Below are positions 34,043 through 42,197 of a DNA stretch of 64,000 nt, in pieces. The position numbers were made by a program, and so were the translations under genes. The notes under the pieces were generated by a model, which made no database searches, had not been told where the DNA came from, and worked only from the letters and a program-made list of their open reading frames with translations. This DNA comes from Streptomyces sp. WAC05374 (GTDB taxonomy: Bacteria > Actinomycetota > Actinomycetes > Streptomycetales > Streptomycetaceae), in contig NZ_SMNQ01000022.1 in NCBI RefSeq assembly GCF_004353505.1, forward strand, positions 48,942-112,941. The letters are read 5' to 3'. Within the stretch, counting starts at the first letter, position 1. Every line of letters begins with the position of its first letter.

Positions 34043-35220
34043 TGGTCCCCCTGGTGGATGCGCCGTCCGGTGAACTGGGTGAAGAAGCCACCGGTGTTGA
34101 GCGTGTGCTCGACGCGTTTGACGAAGTACATGCCGGAGAAGCGGCGCCCGAGGCCGTGGATCTCCAGGTTGTCGCCGGGGCGCAGCTCGGGCAGGCCCGC
34201 GACCTTGCCGGTGGCGGTGATGAACTCGTACGCGCGCTCCCGCAGCAGGCTGATGGCCAGTTCGCGGGCCTCCTGGTCGCTGCCGACGGGTGCGTCGACG
34301 AGGACTTCCTGGCGGCCCTGGAGCGTGGACTCGGCGACCTGCGGCCCGCTCTGCCCGTCGGCGGTGTTCTGTCCGGCGGGGAGGTTCTCGGCGGTCGCGG
34401 TGAAGGCGATGGGCTGTTTGGTACGGGGGTCCCAGCCGCGCACGGTGACCTTGCTGACCTGCTGGGAGACCGTCAGGGTCGGGGTGAACTCCAGCAGGTT
34501 GGGGATCAGCCCGGCGGGCTGGGCGGTGGGGCCGGTCGACAGTCCCGGGGCGTAGGCCAGCCGGTACACCCGCATGGGGCGGCCGTCGCGGCCGTCGGTG
34601 GGCCTGATGAAGTACAGGGTGTCCTCGCCGGTCCGGGGGTCCGGCAGGATGTAGCAGTCGAAGTCCAGCCGCTTGGCCCGCTCCAGCAGGAACGTCGCGT
34701 CGTCCTGGTTCTTCTGCACCACCCGGTCGTGCGTGGGGCCCTCGCGGGTGACCTCGACGCGGAGGTGGTTGCGCTGGGCGATCTGCTCGGCGATCCGCCA
34801 GTCGGGCAGATTGCGGTAGATCTTGGTCTCGTTCTCGGTGGGCTTGCGGTCCTTGAGCCGCAGCAGCCCGTCCACCCCGCTGACCTGCACGGTGGGGGAC
34901 GCGCTCTCGGTGAATTTGGGGCTGAGCGTGGAGATGGTCCCGGTGGCGACGGTGAGCAGCTTGTCGGCGTAGCCCAGCCGCACCGAGACCCGGCCGCCGA
35001 GCCGGAAGTCGGGCGAGTCGCTGTGCTTGAAGCGCAGGTTGGCGTCGTCCCAGTTGTTGAGGGTCAGGTCGAAGCCGGACATCTCGTCGATGTCCCGGTT
35101 CACCTTGATGTCGATGATGTCGTTCTTGGTGGAGGGGTCCATCTCCAGGCCCTCGATGCGCACCTCGAACTCGGGCGCGTACCGGTCGGGCGAGGCGACC
35201 TCGGGGGTGGGAGAGCTCAT
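34039..35220 (-). CDS. cis8: CIS hub protein, phage late control D / gp27-like (Cis8a)
   Basis: This 393-residue protein is of the phage late-control-D (gpD) family, equivalent to the VgrG N-terminal hub domain that forms the central trimer at the tube base. Features include a split-barrel start with RIEGLEMDPSTKNDIIDIKV, YADKLLTVATGTISTLSPKF, LPDWRIAEQIAQRNHLRVEV, NQDDATFLLERAKRLDFDCY and a final YFVKRVEHTLNTGGFFTQFT. The start is placed at the ATG at 35220, with GAGGAG six bases upstream; a GTG directly before it is too close to that site. The C-terminus overlaps the spike gene start. Confidence 0.9.
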   Translation of the reverse strand: MSSPTPEVASPDRYAPEFEVRIEGLEMDPSTKNDIIDIKVNRDIDEMSGFDLTLNNWDDANLRFKHSDSPDFRLGGRVSVRLGYADKLLTVATGTISTLSPKFTESASPTVQVSGVDGLLRLKDRKPTENETKIYRNLPDWRIAEQIAQRNHLRVEVTREGPTHDRVVQKNQDDATFLLERAKRLDFDCYILPDPRTGEDTLYFIRPTDGRDGRPMRVYRLAYAPGLSTGPTAQPAGLIPNLLEFTPTLTVSQQVSKVTVRGWDPRTKQPIAFTATAENLPAGQNTADGQSGPQVAESTLQGRQEVLVDAPVGSDQEARELAISLLRERAYEFITATGKVAGLPELRPGDNLEIHGLGRRFSGMYFVKRVEHTLNTGGFFTQFTGRRIHQGDQ

Positions 35221-35230
35221 CACGCGCTCC

Positions 35231-35902
35231 TCACGGCAGCCGGGGCACGGTGAGCACCCGGCCCGGCCGCAGGTCCCGTGGGTCGGTGATGCCGTTGGCG
35301 CGCGCCAGCTCCCGCCAGGCGTCGGGCCGCCGGTACAGGGCGTGGGAGATGGAGCTCAGGGTGTCGCCGCGGCGCACCACGTAGCTCTTCTCCACCGTGG
35401 GCGAGGAGCGGGGGGTCTCGGCGACCTGGACGGCCGCCGGCCGGAACTCCTTGAGCGTCAGGTCCAGCATGGCCCGCAGCGGTACGCCGTCGGGCCGGAA
35501 GAGCTGGTAGTTGACGTCCAGCTTCTCCACGACGCCGGTGAAGACCTCCTCGTCCCACACGAACCGGACGACGGGCGGGGCGTGTTCGCGGCTGTCGGGC
35601 CGCAGCAGGTTGCGCAACGCGTCGACATAGGTCCTGCGGACGTTCTCCAGGGTGTCGGAGGTGTCGACGAGCGCCTGGAGGGTGAGGGTCTCGGTGCCGC
35701 CCCGCACGTACTGGAGGGGCGGGGTCTCCAGGCCGGGGATGGTGATCTCGGCGAAGGTGTTGGACTTGCTGAGCTTGTAGTCGGTCGGGTTGAACCGCAG
35801 CGGGATGCGCCGCCGGCGTTCGTCGGCGATCACCGGCCGGACGATCTCCAGGTGGGCCTGGGCCGAGCCCTGGCGGGCGAAGGACACGGGCGTCACGCTC
35901 AC
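35231..35902 (-). CDS. cis7: CIS tube-baseplate adaptor with LysM domain (Cis7-like)
   Basis: This is a 223-residue protein. The N-terminal domain (about 1-150) has the eCIS tube-initiator pattern: RIPLRFNPTDYKLSKSNTFA, TLTLQALVDTSDTLENVRRT and VRFVWDEEVFTGVVEKLDVN. The C-terminal LysM domain (about 170-220) has YVVRRGDTLSSISHALY and RPGRVLTVPRLP. In Afp/PVC the equivalent gene product (Afp7) connects the first tube ring to the hub. The start is GTG 35902, overlapping the previous stop by GTGA. LysM could also contact peptidoglycan, but in this family it is regarded as a structural adaptor. Confidence 0.9.
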   Translation of the reverse strand: MSVTPVSFARQGSAQAHLEIVRPVIADERRRRIPLRFNPTDYKLSKSNTFAEITIPGLETPPLQYVRGGTETLTLQALVDTSDTLENVRRTYVDALRNLLRPDSREHAPPVVRFVWDEEVFTGVVEKLDVNYQLFRPDGVPLRAMLDLTLKEFRPAAVQVAETPRSSPTVEKSYVVRRGDTLSSISHALYRRPDAWRELARANGITDPRDLRPGRVLTVPRLP

Positions 35903-36084
35903 GGCCGGTCCTCCCCGTCGCCGAAGCCGCGTTCGCCGCGGGTGTGCCTGGCGCGGGCGCAGGCGTCCTCGTACAGCTTCGACCACGCCTGGATGTGCTT
36001 GTTGAACAGGCGGGTGAACACGGCACCGTCGTCGCCGTCCACCTGGAACCGCACTTCGAGATGGTGAATGGTCACCTTCGGCAC
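35899..36084 (-). CDS. small CIS protein in the Afp6/Pvc6 position (61 aa)
   Basis: This 61-residue acidic/basic protein reads TIHHLEVRFQVDGDDGAVFT and then a helix FNKHIQAWSKLYEDACARAR. It lies between the second tube gene and the LysM gene, exactly where Afp and PVC clusters have a short conserved gene of this size. The start is the GTG at 36084, which has GGGAGG 8 bases upstream; the nearer GTG overlaps that site. Its function is not established in the known systems. It is short enough to be missed by automated calling, but position and ribosome site support it. Confidence 0.75.
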   Translation of the reverse strand: MPKVTIHHLEVRFQVDGDDGAVFTRLFNKHIQAWSKLYEDACARARHTRGERGFGDGEDRP

Positions 36085-36089
36085 GTCGG

Positions 36090-36608
36090 TCACCTCCCTC
36101 GGTTCAGTGGCGGCAGGGCGCTCGCCGCGGTGTCCTGAAGGACCCTGGTCAGTCCCTCGTGGGCGATCTCCAGCGACTCGATGGCGATCGCGTTCTGCTC
36201 GGCGTGCAGGTCGGGGCCGGTCCACTTGGCCGCGAGGCCGCCGTGGAACGCCCAGGCCGCGCCGGGGGTGCCGTCCGGGGCGAGCACGATCACGGCGCCG
36301 TCGCGGCGGGCGCCCAGCGAGTCGGCGAGCCCGGCCTGGTACCAGGACCACAGGCCCGGGTCGCGCACCACGCCGCGCTTGAGGGTGATCCGGTTCCACG
36401 AGTGGCGCACCGGGAGCTGGTGCACCGAGTCGTTGCGGCCGCCCTCCGGGTAGCCGGTCACCTCGAGCTGGGCGCCGAGCCCGGCGACCTCCTGGAACGC
36501 GCCGGAGGCGACCAGGGGCAGCAGCAGGGCCTGCGCGGGCGGCAGGTAGGCGTCGCCGGGGTCGAGGGTGACCAGGAAGCGGTACTTCGGCAGCGGGTCC
36601 TGCATCAT
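36090..36608 (-). CDS. CIS second inner-tube protein (Cis5-like)
   Basis: This 172-residue protein is of the phage-tail-tube (gp19-like) family. The conserved pattern is seen as FQEVAGLGAQLEVTGYPEGG, RITLKRGVVRDPGLWSWYQA, WAFHGGLAAKWTGPDLHAEQ and AIAIESLEIAHEGL. It is a paralogue of the main tube protein at 38125-38583. Two tube types occur in Afp (Afp1 and Afp5), where the second forms the first ring above the baseplate hub. The start at 36608 overlaps the stop of the second sheath gene by ATGA. A second ATG follows immediately. Confidence 0.88.
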   Translation of the reverse strand: MMQDPLPKYRFLVTLDPGDAYLPPAQALLLPLVASGAFQEVAGLGAQLEVTGYPEGGRNDSVHQLPVRHSWNRITLKRGVVRDPGLWSWYQAGLADSLGARRDGAVIVLAPDGTPGAAWAFHGGLAAKWTGPDLHAEQNAIAIESLEIAHEGLTRVLQDTAASALPPLNRGR

Positions 36609-38128
36609 GCCTCGATCACCTCCAGTCCTCGGTCCTGGCCGAGTACGAGTCGCAGGCGGATGAACTCCATGGGCACGGCCGGGGCGACCTCGACCTCGCA
36701 GACGAGCTGCCCCGGGTCCTGCCCGGGCGGGTTGGTGGTGTCGTCGCACACCACCCGGAACGCCTGCTCGGGCCGGGCCCCGGCGAGCGCCCCGGCCCGG
36801 AAGGCGGAGAGCAGCACCGAGGTGACCGCCCGGACCAGCGTCAGGCGCAGTTCGGGCGAGTTGACGTCGAACACCAGTGGGCCGGCCACCCTGCGGATGG
36901 CGCGCACCAGGAGGTGCACGAGCCGGCGGTGGGCGATGTAGCGGGTGCGGGGATCGGCGGAGAGGGTCCGGCCGCCCCACACCGTCAGCCCCCGCCCGCG
37001 GGTGCAGCGCACCAGGTCCACGCCCGCCTCGAACAGCCGCACCTGCTGCGGCTCGGGGAACTCGTCGGCCAGGTCGACCGCCTCCAGGATCACGGCGCCG
37101 GCCGGTGTGTGGTGCGCGCCCCGCTCGGCGTCGAGGCGGGCGATGACGCCCAGGACGTGTCCGGAGGCGGGGACGGTGCGCAGTCCGTGCCCGTCGGGGG
37201 TGCGCAGCGCCGGGTGGTAGACGGCCGCGCAGCCGAGGAGCGCGCTGTCGCCCGTCGCGGTGAGCGTCCGCACCCAGCCGGCCGCCTCGTCGACGGACGC
37301 CAGCCCGGGCGGTACGTCGAGGACGGCGAGCCGGTCGTGCAGCGGGGCGACGCTCCGCAGCAGTTCGAGCACCACCTCGGTGTGCGTGCCGCCGTGCAGG
37401 TCCGTGCCGAGGTCCGGCAGCGCCACCAGCGCCGGTTCGGGCAGTTCGGCCTGGACGGCCACGGCGTCCTCGTACGCGGCGCGGGTGGGCGGGGAGTCGG
37501 TGCCGCCGGTGAGCGTCAGGTCCCAGGACACCGACAGGGGGCCGGGCCGCCCGGGTTTCGGCGGCGGCCCGTCCGCCACGAGCCGGATGTAGCGGGAGGC
37601 GGCCAGCCGGCCGGGCGCTTCGGTGAGCGGCAGCCCGGGGAACGACTCGGGCGGCTCGCCGGGCACGGTGACCCGTACGCTCACCGTCGGCGGCCCGGCG
37701 ACGGTGCTGGCCTGGTAGCGGATGGCGACGCGGGTGCCGTTGGCCCAGGCCCCGGGGCTGGTGGCGACCGCCTGGTAGCAGGTGGCGGGGAAGCCGCTCA
37801 GCGGGCCGGTGGCCCACCTGGCGCGGGCGGTGGCGGCCGGGCCGGACACGCGCACCACCCAGGCGGTGCGGCCGCCGTTCTCGAAGAACCCGCGCAGGGC
37901 GTACGGGGTGGCGAAGGCGCCGTCCTGGGGTGTGTCCCCGCCCGGGGGGCCGGGGGGCGGCCCGAAGGTGCCCACGACGTCGTTCCAGCTCTCCACCCGC
38001 ACCGGGACACCGACGGGTCCCCGGCGGAGCCGGCCGAGGAACGCCGCCACGTCCGTGCGCAGCGGCTCCGCCTCGAAGCCGCGCGGTGCGGACGTCAGGG
38101 ACACCCCAGGAAGCGCTTCACCGGTCAT
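36605..38128 (-). CDS. CIS second sheath protein (507 aa)
   Basis: This phage tail-sheath family protein has the characteristic C-terminal core: GHVLGVIARLDAERGAHHTP, LTVWGGRTLSADPRTRYIAH, RRLVHLLVRAIRRVAGPLVF and a final VEVAPAVPMEFIRLRLVLGQ. The N-terminus reads MTGEALPGVSLTSAPRGFEA. It is a diverged paralogue of the 754-residue sheath and is shorter because it lacks most of the variable insertion. Minor sheath types in Afp sit near the baseplate, so this protein probably forms the first sheath ring(s). It overlaps both tube genes by ATGA. Confidence 0.88.
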   Translation of the reverse strand: MTGEALPGVSLTSAPRGFEAEPLRTDVAAFLGRLRRGPVGVPVRVESWNDVVGTFGPPPGPPGGDTPQDGAFATPYALRGFFENGGRTAWVVRVSGPAATARARWATGPLSGFPATCYQAVATSPGAWANGTRVAIRYQASTVAGPPTVSVRVTVPGEPPESFPGLPLTEAPGRLAASRYIRLVADGPPPKPGRPGPLSVSWDLTLTGGTDSPPTRAAYEDAVAVQAELPEPALVALPDLGTDLHGGTHTEVVLELLRSVAPLHDRLAVLDVPPGLASVDEAAGWVRTLTATGDSALLGCAAVYHPALRTPDGHGLRTVPASGHVLGVIARLDAERGAHHTPAGAVILEAVDLADEFPEPQQVRLFEAGVDLVRCTRGRGLTVWGGRTLSADPRTRYIAHRRLVHLLVRAIRRVAGPLVFDVNSPELRLTLVRAVTSVLLSAFRAGALAGARPEQAFRVVCDDTTNPPGQDPGQLVCEVEVAPAVPMEFIRLRLVLGQDRGLEVIEA

Positions 38129-38583
38129 GTCAGGTCGATTTCCAGCTTCTCCACCGCGAGGACGAGGGTCTCCATGGCGACCTCGTTCTTGGTGGCGCTC
38201 AGGGTCGGGCCGGTGTACTTGGTCGGCCAGGCGCGGTTGAACTTCCAGCGCATGACCGGCCGGCGGTTCTCGTCGAGGAGCTCGATCTGGCCGGAGGTGC
38301 GCTTCACCTTGCCCTCGAGTGCGTCGAAGACCCACTTCCAGAAGTCGACGTGGCCGGTGATGCCGCGCTTGAAGGTCAGGTTGGTGAACTTCTTGAGCCC
38401 CGGGATCTTGCGGACGGTGATGTCCTCGCTGCCGTTGCGGTACTCGATCGGCGGGATCTCCAGCTCGAGGCCGCTGACCTCGGTGAAGGACCCGCTCACC
38501 GCGGTGCCGTCGTTGCTGACGTTGCTGACGATGATGCGGAAGTTGTAGGACGCGTAGGGATCGTCCCTCAAGGCAGGCGGCAT
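38125..38583 (-). CDS. cis1: CIS main inner-tube protein (Cis1-like)
   Basis: This 152-residue tail-tube protein of the gp19/Hcp-like class stacks as hexamers to make the inner tube that is pushed out on contraction. Motifs are PYASYNFRIIVSNVSNDGTA, FTEVSGLELEIPPIEYRNGS, KIPGLKKFTNLTFKRGITGH, VDFWKWVFDALEGKVKRTSG and KYTGPTLSATKNEVAMETLV. The length and pattern match Afp1/Pvc1 and the Streptomyces tube proteins. It lies 31 bases after the large sheath gene and overlaps the second sheath gene. It is the best-conserved marker of the cluster. Confidence 0.95.
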   Translation of the reverse strand: MPPALRDDPYASYNFRIIVSNVSNDGTAVSGSFTEVSGLELEIPPIEYRNGSEDITVRKIPGLKKFTNLTFKRGITGHVDFWKWVFDALEGKVKRTSGQIELLDENRRPVMRWKFNRAWPTKYTGPTLSATKNEVAMETLVLAVEKLEIDLT

Positions 38584-38614
38584 GGTGGCCTCTCCTCACT
38601 CCTCGGTCGGATGC

Positions 38615-40879
38615 TCAGGCGAGCTGGGTCTCGCGGGTCTTCTGCTGGATACGGAAGATCACGAACTCCGCGGGGAAGACCGGCGCGACGCCGATGACGC
38701 AGACGAGGCGGCCGTTGGCCAGGTCGTCCTCGGTCATCGTGGTGCGGTCGCAGGCGACGAAGAACGCCTCTTCGGCGGTGGTGCCGGCGAGCGCGCCGCT
38801 GCGCCAGACCGTGGTGAGGAAGTCGCTGACCGTCTGGCGGACCAGGGCCCACAGGGACTCGTCGTTGGGTTCGAAGACCACCCACTGGGTGCCCTCGTCG
38901 ATCGACTCCTCCAGGTAGAGGAAGAGCCGCCGGACGTTGACGTACTTCCAGGAGCTGTCCGAGGAGAGCGTGCGCGCCCCCCACACCCGGTGGCCGAGGC
39001 CGGGGAAGTACCGGAGCGCGTTGATCCCCTTGGGGTTCAGCAGGTCCTGGTGGCGCCGGGTGATGTCCTGGGCGAAGCCGTCGGCCTGCCGTACACCGCG
39101 GACGACGACGTTGGCGGGTGCCTTGTGCACGCCGCGCTCCACGTCCACGCGGGCGTAGATGCCGGCCATGTGGCCGGAGGGCGGCACCTCGACGTCCCGG
39201 TTGGTGGACGGGTCGCGGGTGACCAGCCACGGGTGGTACAGCGCCGCGTACTTGGTGTCGAAGGGCTCGCGGAAGGTCTGGATGCCCTCCATGTCGAGGC
39301 CGTCGCGCGGGTCGAGGATCGCGAACCGGTCCCGGAGCAGTTCGCAGTGGGTGACCAGGCTCGATTCGACGGTGCCGGACCACATGCCGGGGACGGCGCA
39401 GACGGCCACCTCGTCGATGTCCTCCAGGGCGACGATGCCGGTGCGCCGGCCGCTGCCGCCGTCGGCGCCGACGAAGTCGGCCACGCTCAGGGACTCGTAC
39501 GCGTCGTCGCCACCGTCCAGGGTGAGCCAGGAACCGGTCGCGGGGACGGGGAACTTGGCGGGGTCGGTGGACAGGCCGGGCAGCGCGGTGGCGCGCACGA
39601 GCCGGGAGCGGCTCTCCAGGGCGGTGGCGAGGGCCGCCGGGCTGTCCCCGGAGAGGCGCAGGTTGCCGAAGGTCTCGGTGACCGTGGCGCCGCCCGGGTC
39701 GGTGAACCGGGTGCTGACCTCGGCCTCGACGAGGTGGACGCGGTCGGTCTCGTAGAACGTGCCGGGGACGTCGCGGTCGAAGGTGACGGCGTCCCCGTTG
39801 ACGGTGCCGACCGCCACGGCGGTGAGGGCGGTGCCGTCGTCGAGCTGGACGACGGCGCCCTCGTACAGCCGGCTCGCACCGCCGATCCGCAGGGTGGGGC
39901 CGGTCGCGGTGTTGCCCCGGCGGACCCGGCGCACCGTCAGGCCGGTCTCCCACGCGGCGTGCGCGGTTCCCGCCGGGAAGGTGAGCGTGACCTTGCCGTC
40001 GGCGGGCTGCCCGACCTGGACCTTGTACCGGCCGGGGCCGATCTGCACCCACACGTCGGCGGGCAGGTCGTCGGGGTCGAGCCCGGTCACCGCGGCGACT
40101 TCGGCGGTCCCGCCGTTCTCTTCCGCGTCCGCGACCAGGCGGGTGACGAACAGGCCGCCCTCCTGCGGGTCGGGCAGCACCGGCAGGGAGGCGCCGACCA
40201 CCGGCTGGACCCGGACCTGGACGCCGGCGCCCCAGGTGCCGGGGCTCACGGCGGAGAAGCGCAAGGTCTGTTCGCCGCCGCGCTCGCCGATCTGGACGTA
40301 GTCGCCCCGGGCGCTCCTCACCTCGGCGGGCAGCGGCTGGGCGAGGGTGACGCGGCGGGCGGTCATGTCGTAGCCGGAGACGGTCACGGTGTGGATCGCC
40401 TGCTGGTCGTCGCCGCGGAAGACCTGGATCTGCTGCCCGGCCCCGGTGAAGCCGATCAAGTGGCCGAGCTGGAGGCGGTCGGCGCCCCGCGCGGCGTCGG
40501 CGGTGACCGGGCTGACCAGGCCCTGGCCCAGGGAGCCGGAGGCGGCCCGGGCTCCTGCGCTGGCGACGCGCTTGACGTACAGGCGCTGGCCGCCGTTGTC
40601 GAAGAAGCCCTTCACGGCGAGCGGGAACAGCCACCAGCGGCCGCCCTCGGCGGGGTTGTTCGCCCATGCGTCGCGCACGGAGACGTCGGGCTCGGGCAGG
40701 AAGCCGCCGAAGGTGTTCTGGAACTCGAGGAAGTTGGTGACCAGTTTGGGTTTGCCGGTGTACGGGCCACGAGCGGTGACCCCGACCATTCCGGCGGTGC
40801 TGGTGCTCACCCCCGCGATCGGCCGCGGGCCCGCGTCGATCTCCTCGATGTAGACCCCGGGGCTCAGGTACTCGGCCAT
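38615..40879 (-). CDS. cis2: CIS main contractile sheath protein (754 aa, with a large insertion)
   Basis: This is the major sheath subunit. The N-terminus MAEYLSPGVYIEEIDAGPRP and a C-terminal core are classic: GHMAGIYARVDVERGVHKAP, GLGHRVWGARTLSSDSSWKY, RRLFLYLEESIDEGTQWVVF and GVAPVFPAEFVIFRIQQKTR. Between about residues 125 and 430 lies a long, mostly beta-rich insertion (HLIGFTGAGQQIQVFRGDDQ, GTWGAGVQVRVQPVV, DDLPADVWVQIGPGRYKV) that would decorate the outside of the tube. Typical CIS sheaths are 350-550 residues, so this one is unusually large. It is 11 bases downstream of the preceding gene and leads the sheath-tube block. Confidence 0.93.
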   Translation of the reverse strand: MAEYLSPGVYIEEIDAGPRPIAGVSTSTAGMVGVTARGPYTGKPKLVTNFLEFQNTFGGFLPEPDVSVRDAWANNPAEGGRWWLFPLAVKGFFDNGGQRLYVKRVASAGARAASGSLGQGLVSPVTADAARGADRLQLGHLIGFTGAGQQIQVFRGDDQQAIHTVTVSGYDMTARRVTLAQPLPAEVRSARGDYVQIGERGGEQTLRFSAVSPGTWGAGVQVRVQPVVGASLPVLPDPQEGGLFVTRLVADAEENGGTAEVAAVTGLDPDDLPADVWVQIGPGRYKVQVGQPADGKVTLTFPAGTAHAAWETGLTVRRVRRGNTATGPTLRIGGASRLYEGAVVQLDDGTALTAVAVGTVNGDAVTFDRDVPGTFYETDRVHLVEAEVSTRFTDPGGATVTETFGNLRLSGDSPAALATALESRSRLVRATALPGLSTDPAKFPVPATGSWLTLDGGDDAYESLSVADFVGADGGSGRRTGIVALEDIDEVAVCAVPGMWSGTVESSLVTHCELLRDRFAILDPRDGLDMEGIQTFREPFDTKYAALYHPWLVTRDPSTNRDVEVPPSGHMAGIYARVDVERGVHKAPANVVVRGVRQADGFAQDITRRHQDLLNPKGINALRYFPGLGHRVWGARTLSSDSSWKYVNVRRLFLYLEESIDEGTQWVVFEPNDESLWALVRQTVSDFLTTVWRSGALAGTTAEEAFFVACDRTTMTEDDLANGRLVCVIGVAPVFPAEFVIFRIQQKTRETQLA

Positions 40880-40890
40880 GAATGGGCTCC

Positions 40891-41622
40891 TCACTGCTCG
40901 CGGATCTCGATGACGTGCTGACGCTCTGCGTCCTGGGGCAGGTGCACGGCCAGCGCCCCGGTCCGGCCCGGCCGTTCGGTGGCCTCGAGACGGAAGGTCT
41001 CCTCGACCGCGTGCTCGGATGCCCTTTCGCCCTCCCACCGCAGGGCGAGCCGGAAGGCTCCCCGCGTGTCGGAGAGGGTGCGTTCGTGCCACGGTGCCCC
41101 GTCCTGGCCGGTCCGCCCCCAGGCCTCGACGAGGGCGTTCACCACGGGCGCCCCGGTGGTGGCGTCCCGGACGACGCCGTGGACGGTGCGGGTGCCCGGC
41201 GGGTAGGGGTGGGCGGTCGCCGGCAGCAGCCGCACCAGCCGGGGGGCCACCTCGACGGCGGGCGGGTGGGTGTCGTTCCAGGGGTGCGCCAGGAACTCGA
41301 CGCCGGTCAGGGCGGCCGAGAAGGGCTCGTCGTCGGCCGGGTACAGCGCCTGGTACCCGGGCGCGGTGACGAGGGCCCGGTGGCGCTCGGGGCGGGCCGC
41401 CCACGGCTCGGCACGCCTGCCGAGGCCGGGGAACGCGAGGGCGCCGCCGGGTGTGCGGGTCACCCGGTCGTCCAGCCGTACCCAGCCGCCGCCCTGCTCG
41501 TCGAACCGCTCGAGGCGGACCTGCACGCCCGCGGTGCGGACCTGCCGCGCGAAGTCGTCGAACGGCACCAGCCACAGGGGACTGTGCAGGGTGGACCGGG
41601 TGACGGGCATGAAGGCGCTCAT
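40891..41622 (-). CDS. CIS-operon protein with carboxypeptidase-regulatory-like domain
   Basis: This is a 243-residue protein. The N-terminal half has beta-rich segments (STLHSPLWLVPFDDFARQVR, VQVRLERFDEQGGGWVRLDD). The C-terminal half has a carboxypeptidase-regulatory-like/transthyretin-type beta-sandwich: TRTVHGVVRDATTGAPVVNA, LVEAWGRTGQDGAPWHERTL and SDTRGAFRLALRWEGE. It lies between the cap gene and the main sheath gene and overlaps the cap stop by ATGA. The sandwich is a binding fold without catalysis, so it may be a decoration or cap accessory. It is not part of the minimal Afp/PVC gene set; its role here is unknown. Confidence 0.65.
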   Translation of the reverse strand: MSAFMPVTRSTLHSPLWLVPFDDFARQVRTAGVQVRLERFDEQGGGWVRLDDRVTRTPGGALAFPGLGRRAEPWAARPERHRALVTAPGYQALYPADDEPFSAALTGVEFLAHPWNDTHPPAVEVAPRLVRLLPATAHPYPPGTRTVHGVVRDATTGAPVVNALVEAWGRTGQDGAPWHERTLSDTRGAFRLALRWEGERASEHAVEETFRLEATERPGRTGALAVHLPQDAERQHVIEIREQ

Positions 41623-42197
41623 GGGGTCGCCGTCCCCTCGATGGTCCGGCTGCGGACCGGTCGTACCGGTGTCTCCAGGGCGGAGTCCAGGTCGACGACG
41701 CGGACCTCGTAGTTCAGCGAGAGCCGGTACGGCTTCTGGATCGCGTACCAGACCCAGGACTTCTGGTCGAGGGTGAGCGGCGTCAGGGTGAGGTGGAGGG
41801 TGTCGGTGCTGCCGGCCAGGCCGCCGGAGAGCTGGGCGCCGTCCAGGATCGCGTCGTCGTAGAACGTCTGGAGCGCGCGCCCGAGCATCCGGTGCTGGGT
41901 CGCCTGGTCGCCGCCCCAGGGGGTGATCAGGTACCGCAGGAGCAGCGCCATGGGCGGCTTGCGGGTGGTCGGCGGGGCGGGCGGCAGGGAGCGCACGGGG
42001 GGCCGGTTGCGCGAGACGGGGTCCTCGGCGATCTCGTAGAGGAACACGGTGAGTTTGGGGGGCGGTGTCTGCACCGTCTCGGAGAGGTCGTTGAGTTCCG
42101 CGATGGGCGGTTCGACCTGGCTCAGCCCGCGCAGGGACTGGGTAAGAGTGTTCACGATGATCGACGAGACGTCGGCGATCACACCGAAGTCACCCAA
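41619..42197 (-). CDS. cis16: CIS tail-cap protein, DUF4255 (Cis16-like)
   Basis: This 192-residue protein is of the DUF4255/Pvc16_N family, the terminator that caps the distal end of tube and sheath. It shows VIADVSSIIVNTLTQSLRGL, PPKLTVFLYEIAEDPVSRNR, MALLLRYLITPWGGDQATQH, RMLGRALQTFYDDAILDGAQ and LTLDQKSWVWYAIQKPYRLS. It is first in the 21-gene minus-strand operon. The only start compatible with the ribosome site is TTG at 42197: G-rich GAGGGGGG ends 7 bases before it, while a GTG at 42182 has no good site. A rare TTG start could limit output of the cap. Confidence 0.9.
   Translation of the reverse strand: MGDFGVIADVSSIIVNTLTQSLRGLSQVEPPIAELNDLSETVQTPPPKLTVFLYEIAEDPVSRNRPPVRSLPPAPPTTRKPPMALLLRYLITPWGGDQATQHRMLGRALQTFYDDAILDGAQLSGGLAGSTDTLHLTLTPLTLDQKSWVWYAIQKPYRLSLNYEVRVVDLDSALETPVRPVRSRTIEGTATP

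Noticed and set aside
17547..42197. Complete prophage
   Set aside because: There are tail-type genes only. No integrase, capsid, portal, terminase, lysis genes or attachment sites are seen, and the AAA+ ATPase, DUF4255 cap and two tube genes mark a CIS.
17547..42197. Type VI secretion system
   Set aside because: There are no TssJLM membrane-complex genes, no ClpV-type ATPase and no Hcp with T6SS signatures. LysM, DUF4255 and AAA+ genes fit eCIS/CIS instead.
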